DNA of 64,000 nt from Daucus carota subsp. sativus (Eukaryota; Streptophyta; Magnoliopsida; Apiales; Apiaceae), in the NCBI RefSeq assembly GCF_001625215.2, contig NC_030381.2, forward strand, positions 54,485,214 to 54,549,213, given 5' to 3'. Numbering within the stretch: position 1 is the first letter of the stretch; each line of letters opens with the position of its first letter. Of the stretch, positions 11,042 through 26,546 are shown one piece after another. Below the pieces are notes generated by a model. The model searched no databases. It was not told the origin of the DNA and worked only from the letters and a program-made list of their open reading frames with translations. Position numbers and translations under genes: made by a program.

Positions 11042-14000
11042 TTATACACCTATTGAAATCTCGAAGGCTCTGCTGGTTCCGTCAATGGAGACTGAAACAA
11101 TAAACTGAAAATTGGCAGATATAGCCAGGGACTGGATAGCATCAGAGTGCCCACTTAAGGTTCTAACACAGTCTCCAGAAAGGCTGTCCCATATCCGAAT
11201 TTTTCCATCAACACAGCCGCTAGCAATGAATCTGGATGCACCTAGCCATAACAAGCATGTTACACCATCCTGCCACGAAAGAATATAGTGCAAATTAATA
11301 AGCAATGCAAGCAGAAGAATGCCAGCTTACAGTTTAACAAATAGTAATCAATTAAAATGCTCTTTCTGGCAAGTCAATTTTTGCCACAGAGAACTGAATG
11401 TTTGACATAATTATCACTTATAACTTATAAGCAAATGAAATGGAAAGAAATCTGAAGACAGTTGGAAACTTTTATCACAGAGCACCAACTTACTAGTTAC
11501 ATAACATCTACAATTTTTTTTCAAGTTTGTGAAATGCCCTCAGTATGAGAGGAAAGCGACCCCACCTTCACGTGAGAGAGACTGCTAAGGAAATAACAAA
11601 ACACTGATAACATATAAACAAGCTTATCTGATTTACTTGGAAACAGATAATATATTTGAGCAGATATAAAAAATATGTGTATATATATAGATGATTTACA
11701 GTTGCAAACCGAATCCTCTGCACCTGTATCAATGCTAAATACTTACCCACGAATTCTAATGTTTTTAAAATTAGGAATTCTAGCTTTTCTTAACTGATGC
11801 ATCATCATCCATTTTTTCATAGTTCAACCATATATATCTGATCTAAAAATAAAAACACATGAAAGTCCAGACATGCGCCTTTGTATTTTTTACAACCTTG
11901 ACCAACTAATGATGAAGATACAAGGAACCCATAGGATCTGTTAATTAACAAAACACATGTAATGATGAACATACAAGGAACAGATAGGATCTGCTGATTA
12001 ACAAAGCACATATAGCACAGATGGAGATTTGATTTGCAGAGGACTAGCAAAATTAACAAATTTAGTACCTTTAGAAATCGATAGAGATGAATTCCTTTAA
12101 CAATTGAATTGAATAGATTGGTAGAGACGGGAGTTGTGAATCACTAAAATGAAGATGATGTGACCGGAGGGCAGATTGTGGAGAGATGGAGAGCGGCGGA
12201 TAAAATGAGATATGGGGTAACTTGGAGCGGCGGACAGAATGATATGTGGGGTAAATTTTAGGGTATTTACAACACTCATTTAGGGTTTTGGTTATAATGA
12301 TTAAATACACTTATAATAATTTATTATTATTTTTTTGTAAGGTAATACACTTATAATAATAAAATAAACTTATTAGCGAAAATATAATAACATAAATTAA
12401 TGAAAATATCCTGATATCTTTCTTGTAGACTCCGTCCGGATGATCCGGAAATAACCTGATTTTTCATTTCACTTTGCAGTCAACCCGAGATCCGGAAATA
12501 ACCTGATTTATTTCACTTCCCAGTCAACCCAAGATCCAGAACTACCTGATTTTATAATTTCATTTTCCAGTCAATCTGAAACTCATTTGGACCCTAAAAC
12601 CTCTGTGCCTCACCCAGATTATCCGGGTCGAATTAGCAGTCCAATTTGCAACTTGTCAAATCTTGATACCCCTAGTCTAATGCTCCAACCCGTGTCCAGA
12701 GTAACATAGGTTTTAAGCACAATACTTTTGCATCGGTTCCATATCAACAGATGTGCAATTTCTTTTTATACTGGGTGTTATAAGCAACACACGAGACAAT
12801 AAGACTAAATACCAAACAAACATAGCAAGTCTTAATACCAGTATGTCCTGATACAATTTTACTGGTACATTTGAGTACATCATTAAGGATCTACATGGAA
12901 AGTTCGCTGTGCTGGGAACCTATTATTTATAAAATGCACTGTATCTCTAATTTGGAATGCATACAACAATTTTATCTATCCTATTACATTACCTTTTCTA
13001 CATTATTCCATGTGAGTCAAGTTCTATGGAGTCCCTATTTCATTGGAGTCCACATGTGTTCAGCAAGTAAGATATAGCTTAAAACATTATGAAACATATT
13101 ATTGTTCAAATGATGTTCTACAAACATCACTATTTTATTGAAAATATTGCGGATCATATACATTTTACAAGTAGAAAATTGTAAAATATATAAAACATGC
13201 TTAATTTGCAGAACATACATGTTCATGTTGCATAAAATACATATTATACTTGTAAAAACATATGTGGACTCCAAGACTCCAATGAAATGGGGACACCATA
13301 GAACTTGACTCTATTTCATGTTTACAAATTTCTTGTTCATAGGTAATCATTGTATTAAGCATATAGTTAAGCAAGCCCCAGCATACCTCGTGTTCACAAG
13401 TGCATCTAGGTAAGGAATGTTGTATATCCCAAACAATGAGCTTGTGATCCATGCTTCCTGTTGCAGCCCAGCGAGAGTTGCCCTCTAAATGAGAACTGCA
13501 GGTAGAGTTTCAAAAATAAACAAAAAATTGGATAATCATAGAGGGGAGCTAAAGATAACACGGGAGAAAGAGTATAACCATTTTTATGTTTGATATGTGT
13601 TAGATAATCTTTCTAGATGTCAAGAAACCTATAGAACTGTTGCCTACGCATTGACTGAAGTATTTCTCTAAGCATAGAAGTACTGAAATGCTAATCAATG
13701 TCTCACTAATCATTAATGTACCCCTACTACCAATTACTTATATGAAATTGTTTCAGTCAACTTTTTGTAGAAGATAATCTATACGAGCAACTCTGACGGG
13801 CTGCTCAAACAAGCTCTTAACTTTAAATTTAAAGAGCATGTGAAAAAATAGTGCTCCAATGGGCTCTTAGTGGCTCTTTAAAAATTTTAGAGCCTCCTCT
13901 CTCTCCTCTCTTTTAAATAGTATCTAGGTGCTCTTAACTTAATTGATTGAATATAATATACACTTCTCTCCCCAACCTTTCTTTCAAATAATATTAAAAT

Positions 14001-17000
14001 ATAGATAGAGAGCAAGGATAAAGAGTAGGGTTGGAGTTGTCACATGATTTAAAGTATTAACTTGTTAAAAGCCATATATTATATTATTTTTTAAAGAATG
14101 ATTTAGGAGCCCCATTGGAGATGCTATAACATCATACATTAAGTTGATTATCAAACCATATCTATACACTCAGTGACAATCAAGATTTGCCAAGAGAGGG
14201 GGCTTCACACACACATATATATATATCAGTTTAAAATTGAGTAAATCATGCTTATATTAAATATTTTACTATTTACATGATAAAATAAAATGAAAAACAT
14301 TTCAAATACTAAATACATATCTAATTAAGCAGGGGTTCAATTTGTGTCATTATTGTAAGTATTATAATACTGTGACTAGAGTCTATGATCATTAATTGTA
14401 CCAGTGTTGCAGTACTCTGGAAATCTATTGGTGCAAAAATAATCATCTACCAAAAAGAAGAACACAAAATATGAAAGATTAAAACACTAGCCTATAACCC
14501 GTGCACACGGATGATTTTTGATTGTTAATAATTTTCTTATGAGTGTTTAAATTAATAATTAATAATTTATTTTAATATGTTGTTGACGGGATTCAAACCT
14601 TAGACCTTTAGTAGCATAAATATAGAAATTTTACTTCAACGGTTCTAATCAATCGAATTCAAGTGAGCCAACAGTCATAATCAGTGTTGCACGGATCGTG
14701 GATCGATCCGGTACGCGGTACGAGTTCGGGTACGTGGAACGTTAGTTTGAGTGAATTGGGTACGCTGAGTACTGAATCGGGTACGCGGGTCGATATAAGG
14801 ATCCCGTTAATGTATATATATAATAAAGGAAAAAAATTATACATATGTAAATTTGCTTTACTTTTTATGTTAATTACTAATTAGTATAAAAGTTTAGTTT
14901 TTGGATTTTCAATATTATATTATATTAAAATTGAAATAATTACAATATTTGTTTTTGAAACTAGAAAAAAATGATAAAATTAAATGTGAACAGATGTTGA
15001 GCTTTGCACATCTGTTGAATTTTGAACGTCACGTGACTAGTATCAAAAAATAAAAGAAAATGAAAAATGAATAAAGTAGAGAAAAAGATACAGCTGTCTA
15101 TCACTTATTCACTTGTACAGCTGCACACATACACACTTGCACAGTTTCACATGCACGTCTCTCATCTTCTTCACACTTCATCTTCTTCATGAGTTTAAGC
15201 AAACACATATACACAAACATATACACATCACAGATCATCAAAACAATACAGCCCAAATCGATTTTCTATCTTTCTTCCTCATTTTACGGTCGTCGAAGTA
15301 AGCATCTGCGGTTCGCCGGAAATGACGAACTGGAACGCGATCCCGGCCGATCCGGGTCGACTTCGACCCGTGTTCCGGTACGAGCGAACCAGTTCGCAGA
15401 TCCATAGACCGTACCGCGAACCGGGTAACTATGGTCATAATGCATTGTACCACACTTAGGGGTGTAAACAAACCAAACTGTTCGTGAGCTTCTCGAGCTC
15501 GGCTCGTAAAATATTCGAATTTGATTCGATAAAAATCGAGCCGAGCTCGAGCTATTTAGGTGTTTTACCGAGCCGAGCTCGAGCTTCAAATTACTCGGCT
15601 CGTAAGGTTTGCGAGCCTTATCGAGCCTCTACTATTTTTTAATTTTTTTATTATAAATATATATTTACAAATCTATTTAATAATTTATTTATAATTTATA
15701 TATTTAATCGAATCGAACTCGAGCCAAACCGATCATATTTCGAGTTTTTGTCAATATTTGGTGACTCGATTCGAGCTTTCGAGCCGAGCTCGAGCCTATC
15801 AAACTGTTTACGAACCGAGCTTCGAACTTAAAATTAAAGGCTCGACCGAACTCGAGCTCGAGCCCCGAACTTTTCAGTCGAGCTCAAGCCGAGCCTGGCA
15901 ATGTTCGACTCGGTTCGGCTCGATTACACCCCTGTCCAGACTACAAACCAACAACCAAATTTCTGCATGTCTAACTTTAATAATATAGTTTATATATAAA
16001 AATATAGTGTGTGTGTGACTGTGTGTGTGTGTAAATAATAACTTTCACCAACAATTATAAATAGTACAGCCATAATAACAACAAACCATTAAATGTTCAT
16101 TATTAACTACTTATTTTCTAATGTTATAAACTTTTAATGATACTCCTCATATTTAGGCCAAACCTACATATATTATTTTTACGTGATCCTAAAATCCCTA
16201 CTGTTAATTGTTAGATATCTTTACACATTTAAGGACTGGTACTTGCCATGGGAAAGAAATACATACAATCAACATTAATTCTAAAACAAGCTTCATCAAG
16301 CGGGTGTGGACATGTATATATTTTTGTACCAAAGATTTGCAAGATAGATTTTTTTAATTACCTAGCTGCAAATCCAACACATTCTATAGAATCTGTATGA
16401 GCATTCAGAGAGCTTACAACCTGTAGCAAACAAGAAATTCTTTTATTAACAAGATGTAGGACGAAGAAACGCAGAAGCCATGTCTGCCTGTAAATAAACA
16501 GTTTGCTATGTGTAAAAATACTCCATAGTGGGTGCAAAACAATTCAAACCTTGCCAGTTGTTATATTGACAATATGAACTAAATGGTCTTTTGAGCCAGT
16601 AAGAGCCAGAGTTGAATCAGAGCTGATTGCCATACATGTCAGTCCATCAGTGTGATATCCATAACCTTAAGACATATCCAACGTAATAACACCATCTTAA
16701 TAACTTTAAATAATATCTCGAAACCAAATTAATTAACATGCAAAGAAAAAAGGTCCTCTTAGAAGAAAATGAAAGCAGAAGCAATAATAATGCAATCAAC
16801 TGTCTCTATCATGGCATCAGTTTCTCTTAGATTATGTTTGGGAACATGATACTCATTTCAAATCATGGATTTCGAAAAACATAAATTGAGTTGCCATTTC
16901 CAATTATCAAATTCATGCTTATATATGAATGTCTTGGAAATGAATTAATTCCAAATCCAAATTCTTTTGGTTATCCAAAAATGTCATTTGCACCAAAACT

Positions 17001-19765
17001 AGAAGTTCAAATGAATTCCCAGAAAGCCATTATATTATTTGGCTTATGTTAGAATCTATTTGATAGTGTAAGAAGTCCCTAAAATATCTTTTCAGAGTTG
17101 AGAATACTGTTTTCAAAATGGTGGATATAATAATAGTTAAGAATTATGGCACTAAGTCGACTGCAATCTCTAAATTGATGTGCAAATACTTACCAAAAGC
17201 TTTTTATTTTTAATATTTTAAAAACTTACCTTCAACAACATGGATGTTTTTCCCATCTTTCGGGTTCCATATCCTTAATGTTGCATCGTCAGAACCAGTA
17301 CAGATTAGTTTGCCTAAATTAAACAAGTGCATACGCCAATTAAACTTCAAACTGTCTTTAAAAATGGAAGCATAAAGAGCAATTATATTACCAATATAAA
17401 AGAACTACCATCAGGTGTGAACTCCCCACAGGTCACGCTACTTCTATGACCTGAAAACGTATTAAGCCATGCATTCTTGTCAGCGTTCCACAACCAAACA
17501 GTCGAATCCTCTGAACCAGCCATAATCAAGTTTCCTCGCGGATGCCACCTGACCCACTGATTAATACCGTCAGTCTTTGCATAAATCTTTGTATGTAAAG
17601 AACAGGAAAAAGACTTTTACCTCAATGCTACCTCCTGGACCTTCAAGTGTGCACTTAAGATTATTGGTTGCTGTTTCCCATACTTGAATAATCCCATCAA
17701 GGCTCCCAGATGCAAGAAGCTGTCCATCAATACTGAAAGCCAAACTTGAAACAGAGTCCTTGTGACCTGCACAAAATTTTGTATGAGATGAACTGAAATC
17801 AATTATGAACCAAAACTGATATGTGACTGAGACTATCCTTAGAGTAAGTGCGAGATCTGCATATAAGAAGTGTTTGGTTGGCTTAATGTTATCAAGACAG
17901 GGAGAATTTAGTTTTAATTTTTTACATACCTTGTATCTCAAAAGCCCAGTCTCCTTGACCAATCTTCCAAATAAATCCTTTATCATCTCCACCTCCTGTT
18001 GCCACTAGTGTAGGATCCATTGGGCTGCAAGCAACTATGTATATTTCACCTATTATAGAGAAATCATCTTTTAGTCGTATAACAGCTTTACCCAATTACA
18101 GTATGGCAAATAGCAACCATTGAGATGTAAATTTATATAACTTAAAGAGGTAGCTGAACATCGTTAAAATTCGAAATATATTAACAGTTCAAAAAGTAAA
18201 AATCTTGCACTGCATTTCAATCTAAAAGAACAAAATCATACAGTAAGTAGAACCAATAATTTGATAACGTACAAAGCTTTGGACTGAGAACTCAGGGAAC
18301 TTTTGATTATGAGGATGAAATATCAATGGTGTAAATCCCAGAGTAAGCACATAGCAATATATTCCAGATAGCAATGTGTGTGTGTGTGTGTGTGTGTGTG
18401 GTCTTGTGTCTTTGTATACAGAAATCATTGCTTGAACAACAGCGAAATAAAATATTACATAGCAAAAAACTAAGAGGTAGGGGTATGTACATTTCTGTAA
18501 TATTACCTCCACATATGCTTATAAAGAGAAGAATGTAAACATATAGATGTTGCTTCATATAAGCGTGTGCTACAAATTACAATGGAGGTTTTGGCCTCTT
18601 TATACAAAAAAACAAAAAACATGTTCCAAAGCTAGGAACAGTAATCATGATGTCAATGCATGACATGCTACATCAGTAAAAATTATAACAAATGTCATAT
18701 GCCCAACATCCATTTGGATAAGACTAATCCAGAAAAAAAATCATTGGTATATCTGTAGCAACCAATGTTACGAGCATCGGGAATCGGTTTTACTCGGTTA
18801 AGTTGTTGCATAAGGAATACTCGAATAACCGCAGCAGAGTAGTTGGAAAGAGTACTCGGAGAACGAATCAGATATTAAAAGATATATTATTAATATTTCA
18901 TAACTAATGAAAAATAATTATACTTATAATAATATTTTTATACATATTATTATCTAAAATTTGAAGTATATATAACTTCTATATCTATATATTGGTAGCA
19001 GTCACCAATTGGACAGGTTAGTACCCAATCTGTAACTACTCCCGAGTTTCACAATATTGGTAGCACAAAATATGCAGGCCATCATGCACATACATATGAA
19101 TTAATAATTCTACTTTTTACGAAACAATTGTTCAAGGAAAGAAACAAAATCAAAAACCAATTACTTTGTCCGGAAAGATAGTGAAATCATTAGTTCCATT
19201 CAAACGCTTTATCAGTCCTTGGAATAAACTCTAAACTATTTCAAATTTCCAATAAAGAATTTCCAGAGATGACAAAACTTACCAGTATGTCCAGTAAATA
19301 TGTGCATGGAATCATCAGCTTCATCTGTAACATGAAGGCAAACACATATCTAATATAACTCGAGCACATAAATGAGACAATGATAGAACTAGTTATGACG
19401 GATAAAATATCAAAACTGTTGTCAATAACAATTCTGTAGGCTCGGTGTATTTTTTTACTTGATAATCAATTTTGACATAAGTCAATGTATACAAACTATG
19501 TGGTTTACAAAATTCAGACTACTATGTAAGAAACAAAACAATCAGTTTTATATGTCATGTACCAAAGACTTCTTCATCAGAACCGGCATCTTCATCTGCA
19601 TCAGGAAGATCTGAAGCAACAAACAAATCAGCAATAAGATAATAAGCTTCAAACACATATCGTCAAATGAAAAAGAGAGAAAATACCTTCTTCGTCAACA
19701 GTGAATTCTTGGATGATATCACTTTCATCGAGAAAAATCTCACCATGATCTTCGCCAGTATTCAT
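11042..19765 (-). CDS. AAMP-type WD40-repeat protein
   Basis: Eleven exons (19765-19687, 19610-19563, 19324-19283, 18049-17930, 17766-17621, 17556-17409, 17313-17230, 16665-16550, 16420-16362, 13495-13387, 11269-11042) give a 392-residue frame. An acidic N-terminus (repeated Asp/Glu to residue ~45) precedes a beta-propeller made of WD repeats: FTGHT, HKDSVSSLAFS...IQVWE, WHPRGNLIMAG...VWLWN, GHRSSVTCGEF...LRIWN, DGLTCMAIS, HTDSIECVGF...LIVWD, DGVTCLLWLG...IRIWD and GHSDAIQSLAIS. Acidic start, length and repeat order match plant homologues of angio-associated migratory cell protein, a cytosolic or nuclear scaffold; the precise plant role is not well established. Introns 9 and 10 are long (2.9 and 2.1 kb) and packed with transposon relics. 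The frame stays intact, so the gene is probably functional. Confidence 0.9.
12071..12290 (-). other. Leader-like island inside a WD40-gene intron
   Basis: Within intron 10 of the WD40 gene the minus strand becomes relatively GC-rich and pyrimidine-rich (TCCGCCGCTCCAAG and TCCGCCGCTCTCCATC, then CTCCCGTCTCTACC). It ends in a plausible donor TCTAAAG/GTACTA at about 12066. It looks like a 5' leader exon in the same orientation as the gene. It could be an alternative promoter, a captured leader or chance. Confidence 0.3.
12436..12580. repeat. Three-copy tandem repeat, ~50-bp unit
   Basis: The unit GATCCGGAAATAACCTGATT followed by a T-rich stretch and CAGTCAACCC occurs three times with increasing divergence. 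It sits in intron 10 of the WD40 gene. Confidence 0.65.
13014..13311. mobile_element. Foldback MITE in a WD40-gene intron
   Basis: The ends are inverted repeats of about 50 bases: GAGTCAAGTTCTATGGAGTC on the left and CCATAGAACTTGACTC on the right, with TTTCATTGGAGTC and its complement inside. The centre is AT-rich and non-coding. Confidence 0.75.
13785..14128. mobile_element. TIR MITE (GAGC...GCTC type)
   Basis: The left end GAGCAACTCTGACGGGCTGC and the reverse complement of the right end, AGCATCTCCAATGGGGCTCC, are inverted copies. Internal subrepeats of GAGCTCTTA type are present. The end sequences are of the kind found in PIF/Harbinger-like MITEs, but I could not settle the target-site duplication. 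Confidence 0.6.
14487..14680 (-). mobile_element. Helitron 3' terminus (fragment)
   Basis: On the minus strand the sequence reads CCGTGTGCACGGGTTATAGG and then CTAG/T. This is a GC hairpin followed by the CTAGT end typical of plant Helitrons. I cannot find the matching 5' end; the piece is cut to the right by, or abuts, the hAT element starting at 14682. Confidence 0.55.
14682..15433. mobile_element. Non-autonomous hAT-like element with 8-bp TSD
   Basis: The element is flanked by the direct repeat GTCATAAT (14674-14681 and 15434-15441). Its ends are imperfect inverted repeats, CAGTGTTGCACGGATCG on the left and CATAGTTACCCGGTTCG when the right end is reversed. An 8-bp duplication and CA/TG ends fit the hAT superfamily. 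It has GC-rich flanks around an AT-rich core and no transposase. It lies in intron 9 of the WD40 gene. Confidence 0.75.
15458..15933. mobile_element. GAGCTCGAG-rich TIR element
   Basis: It starts AGGGGTGTAAACAAACC and ends CGATTACACCCCT, so the ends are inverted repeats (AGGGGTGTAA). The interior is built from many variants of CGAGCCGAGCTCGAGC on both arms, giving a large imperfect foldback. It lies 24 bases from the end of the preceding hAT element, in the same intron. Confidence 0.7.
18375..18401. repeat. (GT)n microsatellite
   Basis: About 13 GT units in intron 3 of the WD40 gene. Confidence 0.9.
18763..19059. mobile_element. hAT-like MITE in a WD40-gene intron
   Basis: The ends CAATGTTACGAGCATCGGG and CCCGAGTTTCACAATATTG are inverted copies. 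They are flanked by GTAGCAAC on the left and GTAGCACA on the right, a 6-7 base target-site duplication with later change. The interior is AT-rich and non-coding. Confidence 0.65.
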
Positions 19766-21060
19766 GGTCTCCCACCAACAGCCGAGTGGTCAATTTAGGA
19801 TTTGTATTAGAACGCTGCCACGACAAAAAGACTTATAACATTTCAGTCCAATTGCTTTTCTACGTGTTTTTTCCCCAAAACATAATTTAACAGTTATATA
19901 AAGCTAACAAAATTGCAACATATTGTACTTATAGTTAACAAATCATATATATCAAGTAGATATAGTTACAAATAGACCTGTATTTATTGCAGTTAATTCT
20001 CTACAAAACAATAGCTCTTGGTGGCTCTACATCGGGACCAAGAATAAATATTAATTTATTGTAGCAACATAATTAGTGATAATTACTTTATCAAGGTTCT
20101 ACCCATCACTAACTAAAATCATAGTTGAGAAAAAGCCCCATATGCCACAATTTTCACAAGTACTGCCCAAAATACCAGAGTTTAGATAAATGGCCCGAGA
20201 TATCACTTATTAACACCGGATAATCCAGCGTTTTCATTTTTCTAAGAAGACACTACAACATGTTGCATTTAGATCTGAAAATCCCTACAAAACGTAACAC
20301 GATCTTGCGTTTTAGTATAAAATGCCATATGAAATAGGGTTTAGGGCTTCAAAACGCTAAACGATCTGACGTTAAGAAGGGAAAGATGGATAAACGCTGC
20401 ATGATTGCAAAATGATATTTGGAGTCATCTTCTCCGCCAGTGGTATTTGAGGCCTTATTCCCCGTAAAAGTGATAGATTGCGCCGACACTCATCATAGTT
20501 AGAGCTGATAAACATTCACATAAAACGGAGCAAAACTACTTCATCTATTCCGTCTCGAGACTAAATTCCCTAGCCGAGACTACGATACCACAACATCCCG
20601 CAGTTACTAGCTAACCGTACCTATACATGTACTAACATAATCATAGTTGGAAACAATAAACTTTGACCTAACAGAGCAAAATTGCTTCATCTATTTTGAC
20701 CTAATTACAGTTACTACATCATCGTGCGGTTACTAATGTGAATTATCGAGAAATTAAACGATCGAAATATCGAAACAACTTGAGTAACAAGCTATATGTG
20801 AAGCTTGAATTAGCGATTACAAGTGAAATAGCGAGCAATCGATGATTAAAAAAATTGAATTTTTTTATGGCGATACGAATGAGCTTAGAAGACGAGAGGT
20901 GACCTTGTGTGAATGAAGAGGTTGTGGTGGTTTTGATACGCCGGAAAGGCGGAGGGATGAGTGCGCGGCGGTGACGGCGAGTTTCTATTTTGGGGTTGTG
21001 TTTGTTTGATGGCTTTGTTAAGCGGGTAACGGGTTTGAACGGGAAGAAAACGAGTACAGC
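19766..21060 (-). promoter_or_regulatory. Probable 5' leader and leader intron of the WD40 gene
   Basis: Immediately upstream of the ATG at 19765 the minus strand has a good acceptor (GTCGTGGCAG) at 19815. About 1.1 kb further upstream a GC-rich, CT-rich segment at 20904-21060 ends in a donor-like CACACAAG/GTCACC. I infer a non-coding first exon and a leader intron, within which a MITE (20188-20455) sits. No TATA box is evident. Confidence 0.4.
20188..20455 (+). mobile_element. Local MITE family, copy 1
   Basis: It starts AAATGGCCCGAGATATCACT and ends GGTATTTGAGGCC. The interior matches the elements at 26219-26499 and, reversed, 6800-7036 (motifs GCATTTAGATCTGAAAAT, ACAAAACGTAACACG, TGAAATAGGGTTT, TTCAAAACGCTAAACGATC, GACGTTAAGAAG). 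The ends have diverged more than in copy 2. Confidence 0.7.
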
Positions 21061-21615
21061 TGTACGGGCAAGAATTACGAATTTATATTTACAGATAAAA
21101 ATCAATTATTACCTCACACTCATTTATTTATTTATCAGTTACTAATTTATTTATTTATCTAGGTTTGTAGGACAATTAAAAATCGACTTTTGATTTATCA
21201 TGATTTAAATGTAAATCACATGATTATTTGTATTTAAATTATTTATATTAAAAATATTCATTTTTAATAATTAAAATTTATTTTGTTAACACAAGTAATA
21301 TAAAACAAGATCGACGCGTATTTGCTAAAAATTGTCCAACCAGCTAAAATAACATATTTTCTTAAAAAAACATTAAAATAACATATTTATGATTTGTGTT
21401 ACAAGAAATTTAGATAACATATTTAAATAATATAATTTATTTATGAAATCTTAAAACAACAGTAATTACATAATTTTGTAAAATATAATTGATGGATATT
21501 CATAACTCTAATTTATGCATTATCATAAATAAAAATTCCAAAATTCTAAGCATGATAACCCGATAATTTAGGATTTATCTTCTCTTGATTTAGGTCTTTT
21601 GAGTTCAACTACGGA

Positions 21616-21811
21616 AAATGTTAGGGACCCCAAATATTTATTCCAATTTTTTTTTTCAAATGACGTGACAAAATTTCATTGGTTGCATTCATTCCCATAA
21701 TAATGAGGCCCGCCTGCAGATTCATCAATCACCCAATCAAATTTTACCACTTATTATCCACGTCATTTGATAACAAATTTTGAGAAAAAAATTTGGGGTC
21801 TCTATCATTAC
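21616..21811. mobile_element. Short TIR MITE
   Basis: The left arm (TTAGGGACCCCAAATATTTA to TTCAAATGACGTGA) and right arm (CACGTCATTTGATAACAAAT to TTTGGGGTCTCTATCATT) are inverted copies over about 50 bases. The 196-bp element lies between the divergent WD40 and enoyl-CoA hydratase genes. Confidence 0.75.
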
Positions 21812-22142
21812 TCGTTGAACTACTCACCTCAAGATTGAATACTTCTCTGGAAAAATATATTCTTGAGAATGATACGTAAGACCGTTATTTTTATATAATT
21901 ATATCTTTTGTGGTTATTATTTTTTTCTTTTTTTTAAATATAAACATGATATTATGAGCACTTGCACTTGCGCTTGCACGATGTCGGATTTTAAAAAAAA
22001 TGAAAAAAATGTGACACGCTTTTCTTGTATTTGTTGTTCAAGACTTCAAGTTGGATACCCAACCAGCTAGCCAGTAAATTATACACACAACCAATAGTAC
22101 ACTTCAATTTCTTACAATCAATCAAAGTGAAACCCACTAAAA

Positions 22143-25165
<3,023 letters not shown>

Positions 25166-25577
25166 GAAATACAATGGAGTTGCCTATCTGTTGTTTACAT
25201 CTTGTGCCCTGTCTCACTAAGTTCAAATATGTACAGTAGGGCAGGTCTTGTGGCACCATTTTCACATGAGGACTGTATACTCCATATCTGTCTAATGAAT
25301 CTTAGTAATTTTGGGGTTCTCACTGTTGTCTAAAGTTGTGTTTCTTTACTCTTGAAAGTAGAGCAGGCTAATTTTTTTTTTCCGTATTATGTTGAATAAA
25401 TTTAATCGTCAGGTTCTGGTTTTCATTTTCACCGACCAAGGGCAGCCTGGAAACACGATCAGTAAACTTGATGTTGGTGAAATTAGAAGAAAATTCTGAG
25501 CTACACTAGATGAACTGTATTCGATAATGCTACATGAAAAAAAAAATAGTTTTATGAAAACTCATATTATACCCGTG

Positions 25578-25708
25578 ACCAGTTTTCTCGAAATTTTCGA
25601 AACTTCACATACATATTTCACATACCAGAGACCAGTTTTCTCGAAATTCTCGAAACTTCACATACATATTTCACATAGAGACCAGTTTTCTCGAAATTTC
25701 CGATTGAA
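25578..25708. repeat. Tandem repeat downstream of the hydratase gene
   Basis: ACCAGTTTTCTCGAAATT plus CGAAACTTCACATACATATT occurs twice in full (about 61-bp period) and a third time in part. It is non-coding. Confidence 0.75.
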
Positions 25709-26061
25709 ATCAAGATTATTAGTTTTCTCAAACTTTCGATCAAGATTAAAATTATATGTACATGTTCATATTCAGATTTTTATTATTTACTTTTTCAAGA
25801 TTATATGCGGCTAGCCTTTATCCATTTAGCCGAAATGATAAATGAACAGATAAAGACAGAATATCGTGCTATTATCACTTAAAGCCGAAATAATAAATGA
25901 CCAAATGATGACTACTCTGCTGGGCGGACGATATCATGGTCGCTCAATACCTAAAAAAAGAAAGAACATGAAGAGGAACAAGACTTCATGTCTGATTCGA
26001 ACACCGACTCGCCAAAACATATCCAATGCTTTCACAATCTAACCTTGATCCATCGCATTCG

Positions 26062-26140
26062 CATGCATAAGCGTACGTGTCGACTTCGAACACACTCACA
26101 TTGACACCTGTCAAAATCAGATAAGGAACTCATGACACGT
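26062..26140 (+). promoter_or_regulatory. Distal RY and ABRE-like motifs of the oleosin promoter
   Basis: An RY core CATGCA at 26062-26067 is followed by ACGTGTC at 26075-26081 and its reverse complement GACACGT at 26134-26140. RY plus ABRE modules are bound by B3 (ABI3/FUS3/LEC2) and bZIP factors in seed genes. These sites are now separated from the TATA box by a MITE. Confidence 0.5.
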
Positions 26141-26218
26141 CACACCCTCACACATCTTCGAGAAAATGTGAGATATCACTAAATTCGTAAGTAATGTCCG
26201 AAATATCATACCCGGAAG

Positions 26219-26499
26219 AAATGACCCAAAATATCACTTATTATTATAATAAATGAATAATTCAGTATTTTGATTTTTGAAGAAAAATACTAGATATTGT
26301 TGCGTTTAGATCTAAAAAATACTATAAAACGTAAAACGCTACGTGAAATAGTTTTTAAAAAATAGCTTTTAAAATTTCAAAACGCTAAATCGTGACGTGA
26401 ATAATAAAAAGAGGATAAATATTGTACGATTTAATGTTTTGAATCGTAGAATAATAGATCAGAGATATCTTCTCTAACAATAATATTTTGGGTCATTTT
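26219..26499 (+). mobile_element. MITE in the oleosin promoter (family copy 2)
   Basis: The ends AAATGACCCAAAATATCAC and GATATTTTGGGTCATTT form an almost perfect inverted repeat of about 17 bases. The 281-bp interior matches copies 1 and 3 elsewhere in the window. It ends about 59 bases before the oleosin TATA box and has no coding capacity. Confidence 0.8.
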
Positions 26500-26546
26500 C
26501 TTGAAAATTATGTCATGAAGGACGGACACTCCGTATATATCCTCAG

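Noticed and set aside
14684..15589. Several overlapping Arg/Ser/Thr-rich frames on both strands
   Set aside because: They fall inside the hAT-like and GAGCTCGAG-rich elements and reflect their GC-rich inverted repeats.
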